A stretch of DNA of 64,000 nt from Lagopus muta (taxonomy: Eukaryota; Chordata; Aves; Galliformes; Phasianidae). Where the stretch lies: assembly GCF_023343835.1 (NCBI RefSeq), contig NC_064433.1, positions 181,057,777 to 181,121,776 on the forward strand. Reading direction: 5' to 3'. The position numbers and the translations under genes were made by a program. Below are positions 36,801-51,800 of the stretch, piece after piece (position 1 is the stretch's first letter; the number at the start of each line of letters is the position of its first letter). The notes beneath the pieces are model-generated. The model was not told where the DNA came from and did not search any database. It saw only the letters and a list, made by a program, of their open reading frames with translations.

Positions 36801-39800
36801 AGATTCTGGATGTTGCAATAGGTTCAGTGGAAGTTTGCACAGACTTACTTCTTTTTTGTGGGGTCATTTTAAAGCTCTGATTTTGCATCAGATCCTGAAC
36901 TCCTTGTCCTGGAACAGAATCGGGGCTGGCCCAGGCTTTGCTAGAACTGAAAACAGGATTAGTTGCTAAAGTGCTACGAACTCCAGAAGATGAATCATTC
37001 CTCTCTTCTTTTATATTTTGCAGAAAAGGAAATGCTTTATTTGTAGAGCTTTCTTGATTGCCAGAAGTAGAGAACTCTGCAACTTTTTTTCCAGATCTGT
37101 GAGAAACAGGTGGTTCCTCTTCTGTATTGTCTGTATGTTCAGCAAGAGTTAGAACGTTACGTTTAGCTAAAAGGTCCTCAGTAGGTAAGTCATTGTGGTT
37201 GCTTTGGAAATCTAAATTTCTCTGACAATTATTTAGATGCAGGTTTTTAGAAGTATTTTGAGCTGCATAAAACGCATCGTTACTCCTAGTCTGTGACTTT
37301 GCTGGAATATATGGGGCACAGTCACAACCTGCAGTCAAAGTTGATTCACTCGCTGGAGTGTAATTTCCGTTTTGTTCTCCGGCCTCAAGACTGTCAAGAC
37401 TTGATAAGCTTTCTGAATCGTCTGTCCTTTTGACTTCTTTATGAACATTCTGTAATACAGACATAAAACAGGACTGCTAAATTTATCAGACATGCTTGCT
37501 GCTTTTTTTTTCTTCCCACTTATACTAGCTTTTCATTAATGAGAGCTTAGACCAAAGCACAATCAATAGTGTACCAGGTGCTTTTATGACTTAAGGGCAT
37601 AGCACCAAAGCTTCCATCATGTCAAAATTTATCTGTGTCCAATTACAAAAGAAAATGATGTGCTTTGTGGATCAAACTGAGGCAGATGAGCTGCACAGTT
37701 CAACAAGTTTAATTGCATGTATTATATCAATTCTTCAATATAAAAATGGAATACTATTTGGGGAATCTAAACAAAACTACTGTTTCTGGATTATACTGTG
37801 ATACACAATGGTTCATATGGTCAGGATAAATTAATCCCAACATGCAAAGGAGCTTACAAAATGAAAGAGAATCCAAGAAAACAGAGATTTGTTATTGAAT
37901 TTTCTCCAAACTATATTTTTTCTAGACTGTATGGCTATGTTACTGCCACAAGTGAGGATGATTTAAACCTCATCACAGCAAACATGGCAAGCATCTCACA
38001 GCTACCCTAATCACACTGCTTAATCCCCTTCTTCTCATCTTTCAGAAAAAGGAAAGTACTGTTTTCTCAGTGAGAGCAGATCAGGTCTAAGGGTGTGGGA
38101 GATTCCACCCACTCCCCCAGCCATTTCATCAACAATAACACAGTGATGGATGAGAGTGACGGGCACTTCTGAACTGCCAATGTGAGCACTTCATGTATTT
38201 ACTGTACAGCTAATTTCTTCACTAATACTTCTCCATGCAGACACTGAGATGCATGATATGGATGAAAATTCTAAGGTTTGAAAATGCAAGGAAAAGAGCA
38301 TTTTATCTATGTTCAGATTCCTGTATTCTCTCTCTGTTCCACACAGCTGAGCATCAAAGTATTTGGTATCACACACTAGAGAAAAGCCTAAGAGAAGCTG
38401 TCTTAGATATAAAACAATGACTTTTTTTTTATTAGTGACTTTAAAACAGAATGGTTGCAAGTAGCAAAGTCTGTTCACCTCAGTAAGAGATTATATACTC
38501 TCTGGAAATAACAACAGAATTAATGTTTCAAAAATTTACTAAAAAATGCATAAAGCTAACTAGAGTGTAAGAACATATTTTTGCAGTAAAACTGTTAATT
38601 CTACCAAAAATGTTGTGCTACAGTATTGCATAGTTTATAGCTGCACAAATATTTTAATATTATTAATATATAATATATAATATATAATATATAATATATA
38701 ATATATAATATATAATATAATATATTATATTATATAATAATATATAATATATAATAATATATAATATATAATAATTAATAATATATAATATATTAATATA
38801 TAATATAATATATTATAATATAATATATTATATAATATATATTAATATATATATAATATATAATATATAATATTTTAATCCTGAAAGGCTTTTTATGATT
38901 GAATTAAACTGTATCTTGCATTAGGTGTTCAGAAGTTGCTGCAGTCCTCTACTACAGTTGTGATCTGAGATAAAGAAACTAAATACAAGAACAAAGAACC
39001 ATGTGTATAGAAAGATCTCTGTAGGGAATGTTTTCAAATTAAAGCTATACAAATCAGTGTCTTTCTAAAATAGAAGAATAAATAATGCTTCGTTGGTTAT
39101 TTATTAACTTTCATGTTTGGCTAGATTATATTTTTAACCTCTGCTTGAACTTAACCAAACAAGGAAAAACCACATACCCAGAGATTTCTGTACCAGTTCA
39201 AATTTAAGAACTAACTCTGGAATTCCCAAATGGGAAAAGCAAAGCCAACCAAACCAAACAGACGATAAAAAGAAGTTATCCATGTTAGGTTATTTCTTGT
39301 TTAAACTAGAGATTGCACCAGTAAGATGACTAGGTTAAATACAGGAGAAAAATTGTAATTGCTGAATAAAACCCAACTCTGTATCTATAGCAGGTAAGCT
39401 TAAACTACTACATCTAGAGGGTGTAAGAAGGGCTGCAACAAAAGACAAAACCAAAGCAATTCAAGCACTTTTGCTCCAGAGGTTGAAAACAGAGTTTATT
39501 CTGCATTGTATATGATTTTATTGTCCTTGTAAAACAGACTTCATGAGGACAAAAGTTCCAGTTGAGACAGCCTCCAGAAATAGGTTCAGAACAAAAGGAT
39601 AAAGATGTCCTCCTTGAAATGCACAATGACTTTTACCTACTTGTGTAAATTTAGTTCACATACATTTATTTTGTTGTATTGTGCAGTTTCATCATTTCAC
39701 ACAGAAAACTCCTAATCATTCCAATTACATAATTATGTACTTTGTTTTGTTTTTGTAGCTTGCTATGCAATGATAGTGAATGCCAAATTTTCTGCTAAAA

Positions 39801-42800
39801 ATGCATAACAAGTACTATGTATATAGACCTCAAAAAGCATTCAAGAATTATTAATTCTTTTATTGGTCAATAACTGCTCAGAAATAAAACTGAAAATCCC
39901 AAACATTTCATTAGGTTTCATCTCTAAGAATATTATCAGATGATAAGGAAGCAAAAATGTTTGTAACATATATTATCTCTTTGTTTTCTAGATTTGCATA
40001 TCTGTTCTCATAGAATCACAAGGTTAGAAAGGACCTACAAGGTCATCCAGTCCAACCGTCCTCCCATCACCATTGCCACCACAAGCACTAAGCCATATCT
40101 CGCAGCTCCTCATCCAGGCGCCTCTTGAACACTGCCAGGGACGGCGACTCCACCACCTCCCTGGGCAGCCATTCCAGTGCCTGACCACTCTCTGAGAGAA
40201 AAAGTTCTTCCTCATGTCCAACCTAAACCTCCTCTGATACACCTTGTGGCCATTCCCCTGTGTCCTGTTTGCCTGGGAGAAGAGGCCAAACTCCTCTTCA
40301 CCACAACCTCACTTCAGGTAGTTACAGAGAGCAGTGAGGTCTCCCCTGAGCCTCCTCTTCTCCAGACTGAACAATCCCAGCTCCCTCAGCCACTCCTCAT
40401 AAGACTTGTGCTCCAGACCCCTCACCAGTTTTGTTGCCCTTCTCTGGACACATTCCAGGGCCTCGGTGTCTTTCTTGTAGTGAGGGGAATACATAAGTAC
40501 AATTTATTTTATCATCTGCTGCCTCTTTTAACTTATGTCCCTTATAGATGAAATCTAACCCCAGCCTATCTGCACACTTGGCACTTTAGGAAAGGGAATA
40601 CTTATCAGGAGTTACAGAGGTCACTTGTATGTCTTAGGCCTTAGAACAGCTGTGGCAAACAATTTCATGTTGGTAACACACTAAAACAAAGACAAAACAT
40701 GACCCCGAGGAAACTTTGATGATGACAGTGAAGGAACAACATTGCAGTAAGTAAAATTTTAAGAGAAGCTGACAAGTGAATTCTCTGCCACTGCAATCTG
40801 TCAGGACTCCATTACACCAAAGGGCTGCTCTGTGTGCATTTGACATTTTCTGCAGAAATGCTGACAGCTCACAGCTCCAAGAGGTGAATAAGGATGCTCG
40901 TCTGAAGATGAACGCTGTAGAAGCATTACCTGTTCTGAAAATCCAGGCTCCTCACTTCTCTCTTTACTTGCAATTTTTGGTGTTTTTGACTGTGGCTTAT
41001 TTACAGGAGTTCTTTGTGTGTTATATGAAAATAATGCTCTCCCTCACGTTCATCATGAAGCAGAAGACATCCATGTTCATGATGATACAAAGTGCAAAGC
41101 CAATGGGGTACATAAACACCTTCACTGACTTTGAGCTCATCAAGTATTTCTTTTTCCAGTAGTTAGTTCATTTTATTCAAAGGAGATTGCAGTGCAAATG
41201 CCTTACTAGCAATCATAATCACTTCATATACACTTTTATAGCCATATTAGAAAAGTGAACATTAATTAGAAGCTTTGTCTTTCCACTATAATCATGACAT
41301 TGTTTAAGCTAGTCATACATTTACTACTCAACATTTGGCATACATACTAAGGAAGAGGTTATCAGAGAAACTGCCTCTTAGAAAGGACATGCTTGTGCTT
41401 AAAAGAATTTAGAATTAACAGCTTTTCAACCTCAAAGCTCTGTTGTTGGTGAGGAGTAAGGAGTTCTTGCCACAACACAGGAAGGGAAGTTTCATTTAAA
41501 TAAACTGTTTTAAATAAACTTTTGTAGTGGAATGTAGAAATTAAACTGGAATGGTAAAGTCCATTAGAAAATTAATAATGCTGCCAGTGCATGTTTGAAA
41601 GACATGTAAAATTAATGGCACTACACTATGTCGATTTCACAGAAGATTTGGGCTGAGCCAGTAAAGCAAATCCCATTGAGGAAGGACTTTGGTGCTTGTG
41701 TTACACAAAAGATTCAGAATACTCCACCAAACCCACCAAAGAAGCTATGGGGCACAGGATGACCAGAGAAAAACTTCCTACCAATACCCTTGTCTTTCCT
41801 GGACTAATTCCAGCTTCTCTCTCCCCCACCTCATCTAGGAAACAGAAACTAGCTATGAACTGATTATTTAACAGGACTTGATCTGTTTGTCTGAAAAGCT
41901 CTCAGAGGATGCTACAAACACAGTCTCTTAACTCCTTGCGATGAAAAGAACTCCCTTCAAAACTCTTAGGCCATGCAGCACTTCAGTAATTGATGCTGAA
42001 AGACTTTGAAGGCAAAGTGACCTGAATGCTCGTTATCAGGGTTTTGAATCTTAACTTACAGATGTAATGAAGTCCTGAGACAAGTGTACAAGACCATGTA
42101 GGGAATGTATTCAGCCATATATTTCTCTCTGTTGCTCTCTGTTAGCAAATACAGCATTCCTGTACTGAGTGCTTGTTCTCAGGATCTCTGCTCCAGATGC
42201 TTAATTATCTCATGGACTAACACAGTCCTTCAGCCCCAGAAATGGAATTTATAATACTACTTCTTAGATATTATTTACATTATCAAATGATTAAATGTTG
42301 AGATTCTGGGGATCACAATGCAGGAGTTCTCTTTTTATTTCTAATCCATTCATAAATTTTCTTTCAGGAAGTGGCACCTATTGTGAAAATTTAAGAGAAG
42401 TCATATAAAAACTGTATGGAAAAGTAATCTGAAAACTATCAGAAGGCAAAATTTAGAAGAATTAAGCTCACATATGCAGCATAAATTGTAAGGCTACTTA
42501 ACTCAGTTGCTTTATAATTGTTTAAATGTTATACATAAAATGCAAGGACATTGTTTAATGAGCAGATTCATAATTGTTTATCCATCTATGTTACATTATA
42601 TTCCATGTCATTTTGGTTATCCCAAAAAGGAGAAAGGAAATCAACTAATTCCCATCCACTTACACTTTTTGGAATTTGCAGATTGCAGGATAAATGTTTT
42701 AAAAAAGATTTTGTAGATAAAACTATTTCTAGACAGTATTTTAAACAGAAAGGAAAGCAAATAACTATAAGATTTTCTACCAAATTATAGCAAAGGAATA

Positions 42801-45800
42801 GTCTTCTCTCTCTCACTTATGTTTAAGGTTTCAATGATGGGATATTTTCCAGAAAATGTTTCCATCGAGATCTGATGTGTGGTGAAAGGAGGGAAGAACA
42901 GCTGATGGAAGAAAGCGTTTCTTCATCTTCTGTAAAAATCAGAATCCACCCTTATTTGGATTCTGATGCAATGCATACAAATAAGGCAAAGCTGACACAT
43001 TGAATCAACTGGAGCTGTAACACCAGAAACAAATATAATAATACTACCTGAGCAGTACAGACACCTCCAAAAACACTCACAGCCATACTGTGTGTGAATA
43101 GCATTTTCTGAATTATTTGGAGTTCAGATCTCTCTGACTTGCAAAAAAATTACTATAAATTCATTGTAAATTTTATTTATGAATTTAAATGCTATAAAAA
43201 TGAGAATTCCCCTTTCTTTTGCAAATGTAAATACATTGCAATGATAGAACAGTTTTGCACCTATTTCCATACCATCTTGTGTACTTCACAGCAGTGGCCA
43301 CGGTAAGAGGTGAGTTTACATCAGCAAATCCTAAAGGCCAGCTATACAAATGCTCTTCTAATACACATTTATACCTCTTTAGAGACAAATTTATCTAACT
43401 AAATTTCATGTAATTGCCAGCACTCATGGCATGTTTCATTTATCTCATCACTTAAACTAGTTACTGACTGTTACACATTACCTGCTTTACAAATCTCAGT
43501 TTTTTATCAGATATTTTTCAAGTCAAATATTCCTCTTAAAAACTTTGCAGAATATGATTTATAAGAATACGGGTCATAGTTTTGGCCAATGAAATGTAAA
43601 AGATTTCAGCTTCTACCTTCCCCTAAAAAAAGCCTACTGAATTCAAGAGCTGATATTTATGTGCTTATTTTGACACTATCTGAAAGCATAATTATGTTGT
43701 CTGTTAAGAGATCTGTCAGCCTCCTCGGACCCAGCTGTTCTGTTTGTTCCTGTCCTTGAATTCGGAGTGTCTGGTTTAAAGCTTTGTCTCCCAGCTGGTG
43801 ACTCATGCTTCCTTATGGAGATGTGCAACTACCAGGCATAAACTGCACATCGACCTCAAGCTACAAAGTCCTACAGCAGTGCTGCTAGGGTTTGATAAGA
43901 ATTAATATAGTACTAAATTGAAAGAGGTGACCAAGTTGCTTGGCTCCTAGGCCACCACGAGCCTACCAGGACAGAAGATGAAAATTTGAAGAAAATGGTT
44001 AAATTTTACTATGCTTCCCAGTTCACAAGCAGGGGTTTATTTCTGGTAAAATGAAAAAGAAAAAGAAAAAAGAAAACCAAAGCACAGCTCTGTCATCTTC
44101 AAAGTTGAAGTTCTCCAGACAGTGATACTTCAATCTTGGTGGGAAAGCAAGAGATCTCCCACCTTTCCCTTGAGACACTGGTATATGCTCTTTCTGACAC
44201 GACCAAATTATCATAATTAAAAATAAATGTCAGACCAGAATGCACAAACTTTTGTATTTTCCACTCCCATCTTGAAAGCAAACGTTTTATTATTGCTATA
44301 ACTGAAGTAAACTACAGAGCAGATACTGATGTTTTTCCTTCTGTTCCTGTCCTTTTCTACATTGATGAACATTTTACTTTATTCCAATAAAACAAGTCAC
44401 TTCAAAAAGATTCTGAGGTACAGGAAAAATCACTTAGTGCATATCTATACATATTTGGATGCATATGAATATAAAAAAACGAAGGCATGGTAATGAACAA
44501 TAGCTGTTCTTTTGAAAACGTCCATGCATAGAGAGGAGGTGCAGCTATATATTAGGTGACAATTCTCCATTTCTCTCTTTTTATGCTTTGTGATGAATGT
44601 TGTGTGTATAACGATCACAATGTTCCCACAGAGTCCTACTGATGTATTAATCTACCACTGAAACAAAGCCTTTCTGTAGTGAAAATGCTGTTTCAGTACA
44701 AATCCTCTATTGCCATCAGTTAAAGTAGGGCTTTCTTGAGGCAAGGTGTTCTTCAATTCACTGAACAGCCAGATTGTTAGATATGAAGCTTCTAATGTCA
44801 TTTTCTACAGCACCAACTTGGAAACAAAGTACTACTTTACCTTAAAAACGACTACTTGGAGGAATATATAACCAAAACAAGTCCAAGTATCTAGGCAGAG
44901 TAAGTTAGTCTAGAGATAAATTTCAATTTGATTAGCAGCCCTTACAGCAAATGTGAACTTATTTTGAATCAGGTAATAATGTGGAAGATAATGGTATGTT
45001 GCAATACTGGTTGAAAGCCAATAAAAACTGCAGCCCCTGATCTTGCTAAAAGAAAACTAGTAGGGAAATCACTTGAGTTTGTTATAAAATTCAAGTAACC
45101 AACATAAGAGATGTTAACATTCACAGTTAAAAGCTAAAGATGGTCAGAATGTTTTGGTTTAAGGTGACTGCAGAAAACTTCAAGTCTTTGAATGGTCTGC
45201 CCAAAACAAATTCTGAATTCTACTCGGATTCCACTTCATCCTAACCCTCCCCTTGAAATCTTTTTTCCTGCTAACTAGCCCTGACCATTCTAGAATGTCA
45301 TGACTCTTGGGAGAGATTTTGTACTCTGACACTCCTTTTTTCCATGCTGGCCTTGCCTATGTCTCTGAAGAATTTGAATGATACAATACATATTGCAAAA
45401 GGAACCCTTGTTTATCTCATTCCAGTCATAACAGAAAAGCACCTGAAAATGAATTCAGTGATTCCATCAGCTCACAGGACCACAGAATTCCAGGGGTTGG
45501 AATGGACCCCAAGAGATCACCAAGTCCAAGTGCTGCTAAAGCAGGTGCCCTGTGCTTCTGCATATTACTTGATGCATTTCCATTTCACAGACACAGTCCA
45601 ACCTCAAAAACCAAGGGACGCAAACAGCTAACACTGCAGGGCAGCTCATTCGTGCAAGCAGGGCTATGTCCATACATGTCCAATAGATGTCCAAACATCT
45701 ATTGCTTTCACTCACTGTAACATCACAGCTATTCTTCTGTATTTCCCAGATGCTTACTTAATCCTACACATAGCATGAATAAACACATACCATATAAGAG

Positions 45801-48800
45801 AATACAAAATGTTACTGGATTAGACATAAGCCTCGTGGTTCAGTTTGCAGTTTCTGAGAAATTCTATGTGTTCTAGTCCCTGTTTCAATAATGAATATAA
45901 AAAAATAATAAATAATAACTTCAATAAACAGAGAATAATTTACTCCACGAGGAACCATGGAAGGACCAATAATGAGTACTTCAACAGCTGCACAATATGC
46001 TTGAAAACAAAAGGAGAACCAAAGTAAAATTTCTGTTTCAAATCAATCAGAAGAGGAATCTGCATTTGGATTTCACTGACCCTGCTTGAATAACCTAATT
46101 ATAGTCATCCGGAGGAAGGAAAAGGAAAATGTAGTCTCCATCTTGTCATCTATACCTATTTTGTTTGTGAATTCATTCTTCCAAGTATTTTGTTTAAAAA
46201 GTGCAATGATAGAGATAAAATGTCAGTCAAACAATTTTTTCAACTATAATGTGCTTTTCTGGAATAACATAAAAAATACTAAACTGATCAAAACAGTTTT
46301 AGATGGTCACTGAATTGAAGAGGTGATAAAAAGACAAAGATACATGAATCAAATTATTCCTGAGCACAGCTGAACCATTCCGAAGGGAACTTTCTAAATT
46401 TTTCAGTTCAAGGCAGGTGCTAGAAATGGAAAATTTCAACATGTACAGTTAACGTTTGGCAAAATGATATGCAGTCGTGGGTTATGTCTTGCAGACAAAA
46501 GCTGCAGCAGCCTAGCTAAAGACACTGCTATCAGATCAAACTTAAAGATTTTATTTATGCCTGAAAAGCAAACAGAAAAGTACTGTGCAACAAAACCTTT
46601 GATTGTGAATGAACATTAATAATATTAATGTCTTCAAGATGGAGCATATTTCTGGACATAAATAATAATTTGATATATTGGCTCAGTAGTAACTGTTGCA
46701 CAAAATATAAACTATTGCTCTCAGTGTTTTAAGCCCAATAGTTTTGGAGAATGGTGGAAAAACCTTGCCTTACTGCTGAAACTGTACAAATCTTTGGGGT
46801 TGGAAAGCAGGGAACACACCAAATCTACTGGTAAGATTCTACATAGAACTTTATTGCCCTTTAGGAAAGAAAAGAATTTTAAGAATCCTTCTAATCCTGC
46901 TGGGCCTGTAAAAACAGAAACATAGAGGTCAAAGGATGTCAGTGAATGGTTAGACTGCAAAGCGTGTCTCAGTGCAATACTTTGACATCCATTTTGGAAA
47001 GGCAAGTGCTGTTGAAATGGCTTTGGACAACAGACAGTAACAAGGCTGCTGAAGACCATTCATGGCAGTAACATTAGGAAGAGCATTATAAATACTGCTT
47101 CAGTTTGCAGAAAGTCATAACACACATGCACACTGCCCAGTCCCACTATTACACATCCAAACCTCAGACGTTAGAAAAATGACAACAGCTTTCTTGACTA
47201 TTTTTCTAATCAGATTCCAAAACATGAAATTTAAAGAAAGCACAAACGTTTCAAGTATAAGTAGTTAGAACTTGAAACTATTTGTCAGAGGGAAGAAGCT
47301 GAGCAACCCCTAGTGGTGCTAGAAAAAATAAATTCTGAAAAAAACAGCAAAACTTTGGATAGGATCAAAGCATTTTCAAAAATACACAAATTTGAAAACA
47401 CATTAATTTGTGAACTCCTATATTACATTCTGTGTCTAAAGCTGATTACAGAGCATAAGAATGAACATTAATCAACATCTTTTCTAGTACAGACTGTACC
47501 ATCTGCCTCTTCAACTTTTCTGAAGTCTACTCCAGTTGAGTGAGATTTTCTCTATTGGCCAGCACCTTCTCAAGGTTCTCACAAACACCCATTGGAACAA
47601 AGTGGGTACGATGTGCTTGGAAAGGCCAAGATCAGAGAACTCCAAATATAAGAGCTGCACTCAGTTCTTCAAAAGTTTTCCATACAGATGCATTAAAAGG
47701 AAAAGCCCTTGCTCTGTTGCTACTAAAGATCCCACATCTCCAGCCATTGTCAATGTAAAAATGATTGCTCCTCATTATGTTAAGGTGATTTCAGGTCCAC
47801 AAATCCATACACCAGTAGATAATATTATAGAAATATGAGTGAGATCAAAATTATATACTTGTTTTTGGGAAAAAAAAAAAAAGTAACATTAAAGAAAATA
47901 CTTCCAAAATCAAAGACAACATTGACTGACCTAAAGTCACACTTAAAAGCACAGCTGAAAGAAATTATTTTGAATCTCATTTATTCTTGATTTTCACTGT
48001 ATTTCTAAAGTAGCTTTTGAAATTGATTTGCATTCTAGAAGTGAACATGGGCACAAAGTTAAGGAGTATTCTGGGCTTTTTACAAGAGCACCTGCGTCTG
48101 TACCAAAGATGACAATAATAGACATAGAATCTCAAGAGACATTAAGTGAATGCACAAGAAATCACCTCTGATCACTGGGAAAGAAAAATAATTAACTCAA
48201 CCTTTGATCTACCATAGTTGTATTGCTACAGCACTGTAGCAACCAGCAAAGCAGAAACTTATGTGTGCTAGTGGAAGCTGCCAATTTAAGGTTGGAGCCA
48301 CCAGAGGACCCTGTACAGACTAAAGCCTAGCAGCTACTCCAGAGCCAGGAATTCTGATACACAAATCTTAGGTTCTTAGAAAAAGACAGCATGACTGACA
48401 TCTTTGAGGTATTTATGGAAAAATCCTTACAAACATTTTTAAAGACTTCTGAATTCTCACTGAGTATTTGCAGAGTCATGCTATGAATTATCTATTGGTA
48501 CAGCCTGGTGCAGAGCGCTCTAATTGTTAAGTTGTGCTTAACAGCTCTCATTTTTATTCCATTCAAGAAAGTTCATATTATATTTAAAAAGCATCCTTTA
48601 ACAAGCCAGATAAAAATATCATACCTCCAAGTTGCTGAGACGCTGTTTTTCAAGCAGCTGCTGCATTTCTTTCAGATTTTTCTGGAATAGAAGTCGGTTA
48701 TTATCCACACTTGTTCTGCTGCTCTCCTGCATTGTTTTGTCCAAGCCAACCATAGCTGAAGTCTGCTCCTGATGTGAATAATCCTTCCTTGATGCTGATG

Positions 48801-51800
48801 AGTATGAAGTGTCATCTGTGGTTCTTGATGAAAGTGAAAAAATTATTACTTTGGCTTATTTCTATGTGCCAACTATACACTTTCAAGCACGTTGCTTTCC
48901 AAAAGTAAACATCATCAATAAATGCCTGGCATGTGAAGGACAGCGGAACTACGTGTAACTCCAGGTGGTGCTGTTTGTACTGTCCTGCGTTAAAACTGTC
49001 CAGCACTTTCCATTTTAAAGCTTCTCTAATTTATAAATTGTCAGAGTTGTGATTGGATTGTTGGGTGACTGCCTCAGGCTGAATTAGTCTGGAAAATGTC
49101 AGCCAACAGTTTGGTCATCTGCAGGACTGGAATGTGGAAGTCTTTTTTTTTTTGTTTTTGTTTCTTTTAAGAAGGAAAATGGCCTTTCTTCTTGATTTTT
49201 TTTTTCTTACACGTGGCTGGTTTATATAGAGGATGACTATAAACTGATGCTGTCAGATATTCCTTTACTTCAAATAGCAAAAAGGCTTAATTGTATCTGA
49301 AGAGCCCAACTCTACTGATAACCTGCAATGGCATTAATGTGTGACATTAAGGAATTTGTATTTGCTACCTGAAATAAAAGTCCGCAGAGTAACTACTGTA
49401 GATGAGTACTGTGGTCAAGGTGAGCTCAGGTGAGGATTGTGGAAATCATAGGTTTACAGAGGTTGAGAATTATCTAGAACTGTAGGTCTGGCTGACACTG
49501 GGAATTAAAACCAAGATGCATGGGAAACCAAATGGCAAGTAAATGTGCAGTCAGAGACTGGGAAAGCAGGAAATCTATAGCAAGATACATTCAAGAACAA
49601 AATGTGGACAGAACTGGAACAAGGCTGGGTAAGATCACTAGGAATAGGAATTGAGTCCTAGAAAATGACAGGCAAAAACTAGGTAGCTATCAAGAATGAC
49701 AAAACCAAGAAACAAGTACCTTCAGTGAATAGAAAATGCAGGAGTTGGACTTGGTGATCCTTATGGGTCCCTTCCAACTTGGGATATTCTATGATTCTGT
49801 GCTAAGGCAATGCATCTTAGGAAAAGTGCTTTGGGAGAGCGAAGTATTGATTTCAAATGGTACGTGATGTAAGAAGAAATTACAGGGGAAATTGTTATAT
49901 GCAAACTGCACTATCTTTGAGTCCAAAGAGTAAAATCAGGATGAGAATAAGAAAGCATCCTGACAGAATGCTTTATTCTTCATAGAATAGCTTGGTGACA
50001 ATGGCAGTCTGAGTCAGGCATAACTGAATGTGGACTAGGTTCACCCTGCCCATTCCCAAAATTCCCCTGAAGTGAAAAGATTTGTGTCATCAGCTCTTCT
50101 GCTATTTTATGTAGTGGATGCAAACAACTTAACGATGTTTCATAATATTTTCATTGGAACAGTCCACAGAAGCACTTCCTTTCCACAGAGGGAGTAATCA
50201 TCTGCTGTTTTTCGAACACAGTAGGCAACTTACTTCTGTTGATCATCATAGTAAATGTTTATGCTTACCTGCAGGCAGTTTTATTTCTGCTTGGCAAGCA
50301 CAATCCTGATGTTAAAACTGATCCTTTAATTTGTTCAAGAGCTTCCTTTAACTGAAAAGCTGCTTTTGTCTGGACTAGAGGTACTAACAGAAAAAAACAA
50401 ATTGGAAAAAAATCTTGAAATTAGAATATTTTACCATGATGTTTTGGTTAAAATTCTTAAGTTTGGAGGGCCTAAATTCAGACTGTTACAATAAACTCAG
50501 GGTTTTATCATTGTTAGGCATGCTGGAACATCTCTAGTTTCTGTGAAACAAGGTACAGTCTGTTTAAATCTTTATAGTAATGAATTTATTCAGCAGTTCT
50601 GATATTTGGTTTTAGACTACACAACTGAGAAAGTAGGTGGTTAAAATATCCAGCACTAACTTTGTTTTTACACCATGACTATTACAGTCATTCACTAAGC
50701 CAAAGTTATGGCTTGCAAGCATTTTACAGAGGCCAAATTGTGACTTGGGAATTGAAGCAGTGGAGAAAGAAAAAGTCCAGATTGGCCCAAGGTGTTGCTT
50801 CTTACAAATAAAGAAAGGTAAAACAGAAAGGGGCAGAGACAGAATTACTATTAAGACAACCAACAAAAAGATTGTGATTCATCATATTGCTACACAGTCT
50901 AGTCTGTGAGTAGAGCTCCGAAGAAGCCCTAAAACAGTACTGTCCTGTTTTGTTATTTTATTCTGACATTTGATCTTCAAGTCAGAGACGTTACCTCACA
51001 GCTGGCACAACTGCAGTTGGAGGAGTAAATCCTCCAACTGGAGTTGAAGAATTACTAAGTATTATACCATATCTTCAGAGTTTCAACACTGGAAAGTTGA
51101 CTGGAAGTCAGACTTGGCTGAAGCCATTCAGAACTCCTGCCAATCTGCACTCATTCCAACGAAGAAAGCAGGAACTGAGTTGCAGTGATCACTTCTTTCC
51201 AGCAGTGAAAGTACAGCTCAAAAAGCTGACTAATTCAGCAAAAGTTATATAATACATTAATATACACTAGGACTGCCTTTTCCTAGTGATAAACAAAAGG
51301 CATATGCTTGAATATTTTGTATTCAGGGCTTCAAATAGGGAACCATCCGAATAACTCACAATGACTTCTAACATCTTACACAAAACTCTGAAATTACAGT
51401 GTTATAAGCAATAAAGACCCTGCAGCAAAACAAGTGGAGAAAAAAAAGGGAGCTGCAATACCTCTGGGAGATGATTGCATGCTGCGATTGGAATGGAGTG
51501 AAATATCTCAGTTTTTAGAAAAAAAGAAAACACCAGCCCTTATTACTTCATTTGTTTTACCCACTGTTGTCATACATATCAGATCTGTGCTTCTTGTCAG
51601 TTACGTTCTGCTGGCACTAATTAATTCAATGAACTTGAGTGAAGTTGATTGTTCTATTTGGTTTCAATAATGTTCTATTAATTAAAAAAAAACAACACGC
51701 TATACTGTGAACAATGAACATTTTCATTTACAAACCTATCTGCTTGTGTTGGGAAGCAGGAAGATGAGCACGCTGAAACTTCTCAGTTGTTTCCCAAAAT

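Larger units (their letters stand above)
37450..48624. other. CEP126 long intron
   Basis: Intron between the exon at 48.6 kb and the large exon. It holds the AT heptamer satellite (38.65-38.88 kb), CR1 copies at 40.0 and 45.5 kb, two perfect short inverted repeats (42.94 and 45.68 kb) and otherwise unassigned AT-rich sequence. No further CEP126 exon is required by phase. Confidence 0.7.

Noticed and set aside
38652..38877. AT-rich array as a replication origin or CRISPR-like array
   Set aside because: The period is 7 bp with no unique spacers; it is a simple AT satellite.
40776..41162. 128-codon plus-strand frame with hydrophobic stretch
   Set aside because: Antisense within a CEP126 intron, no family resemblance and no splice context; probably chance.
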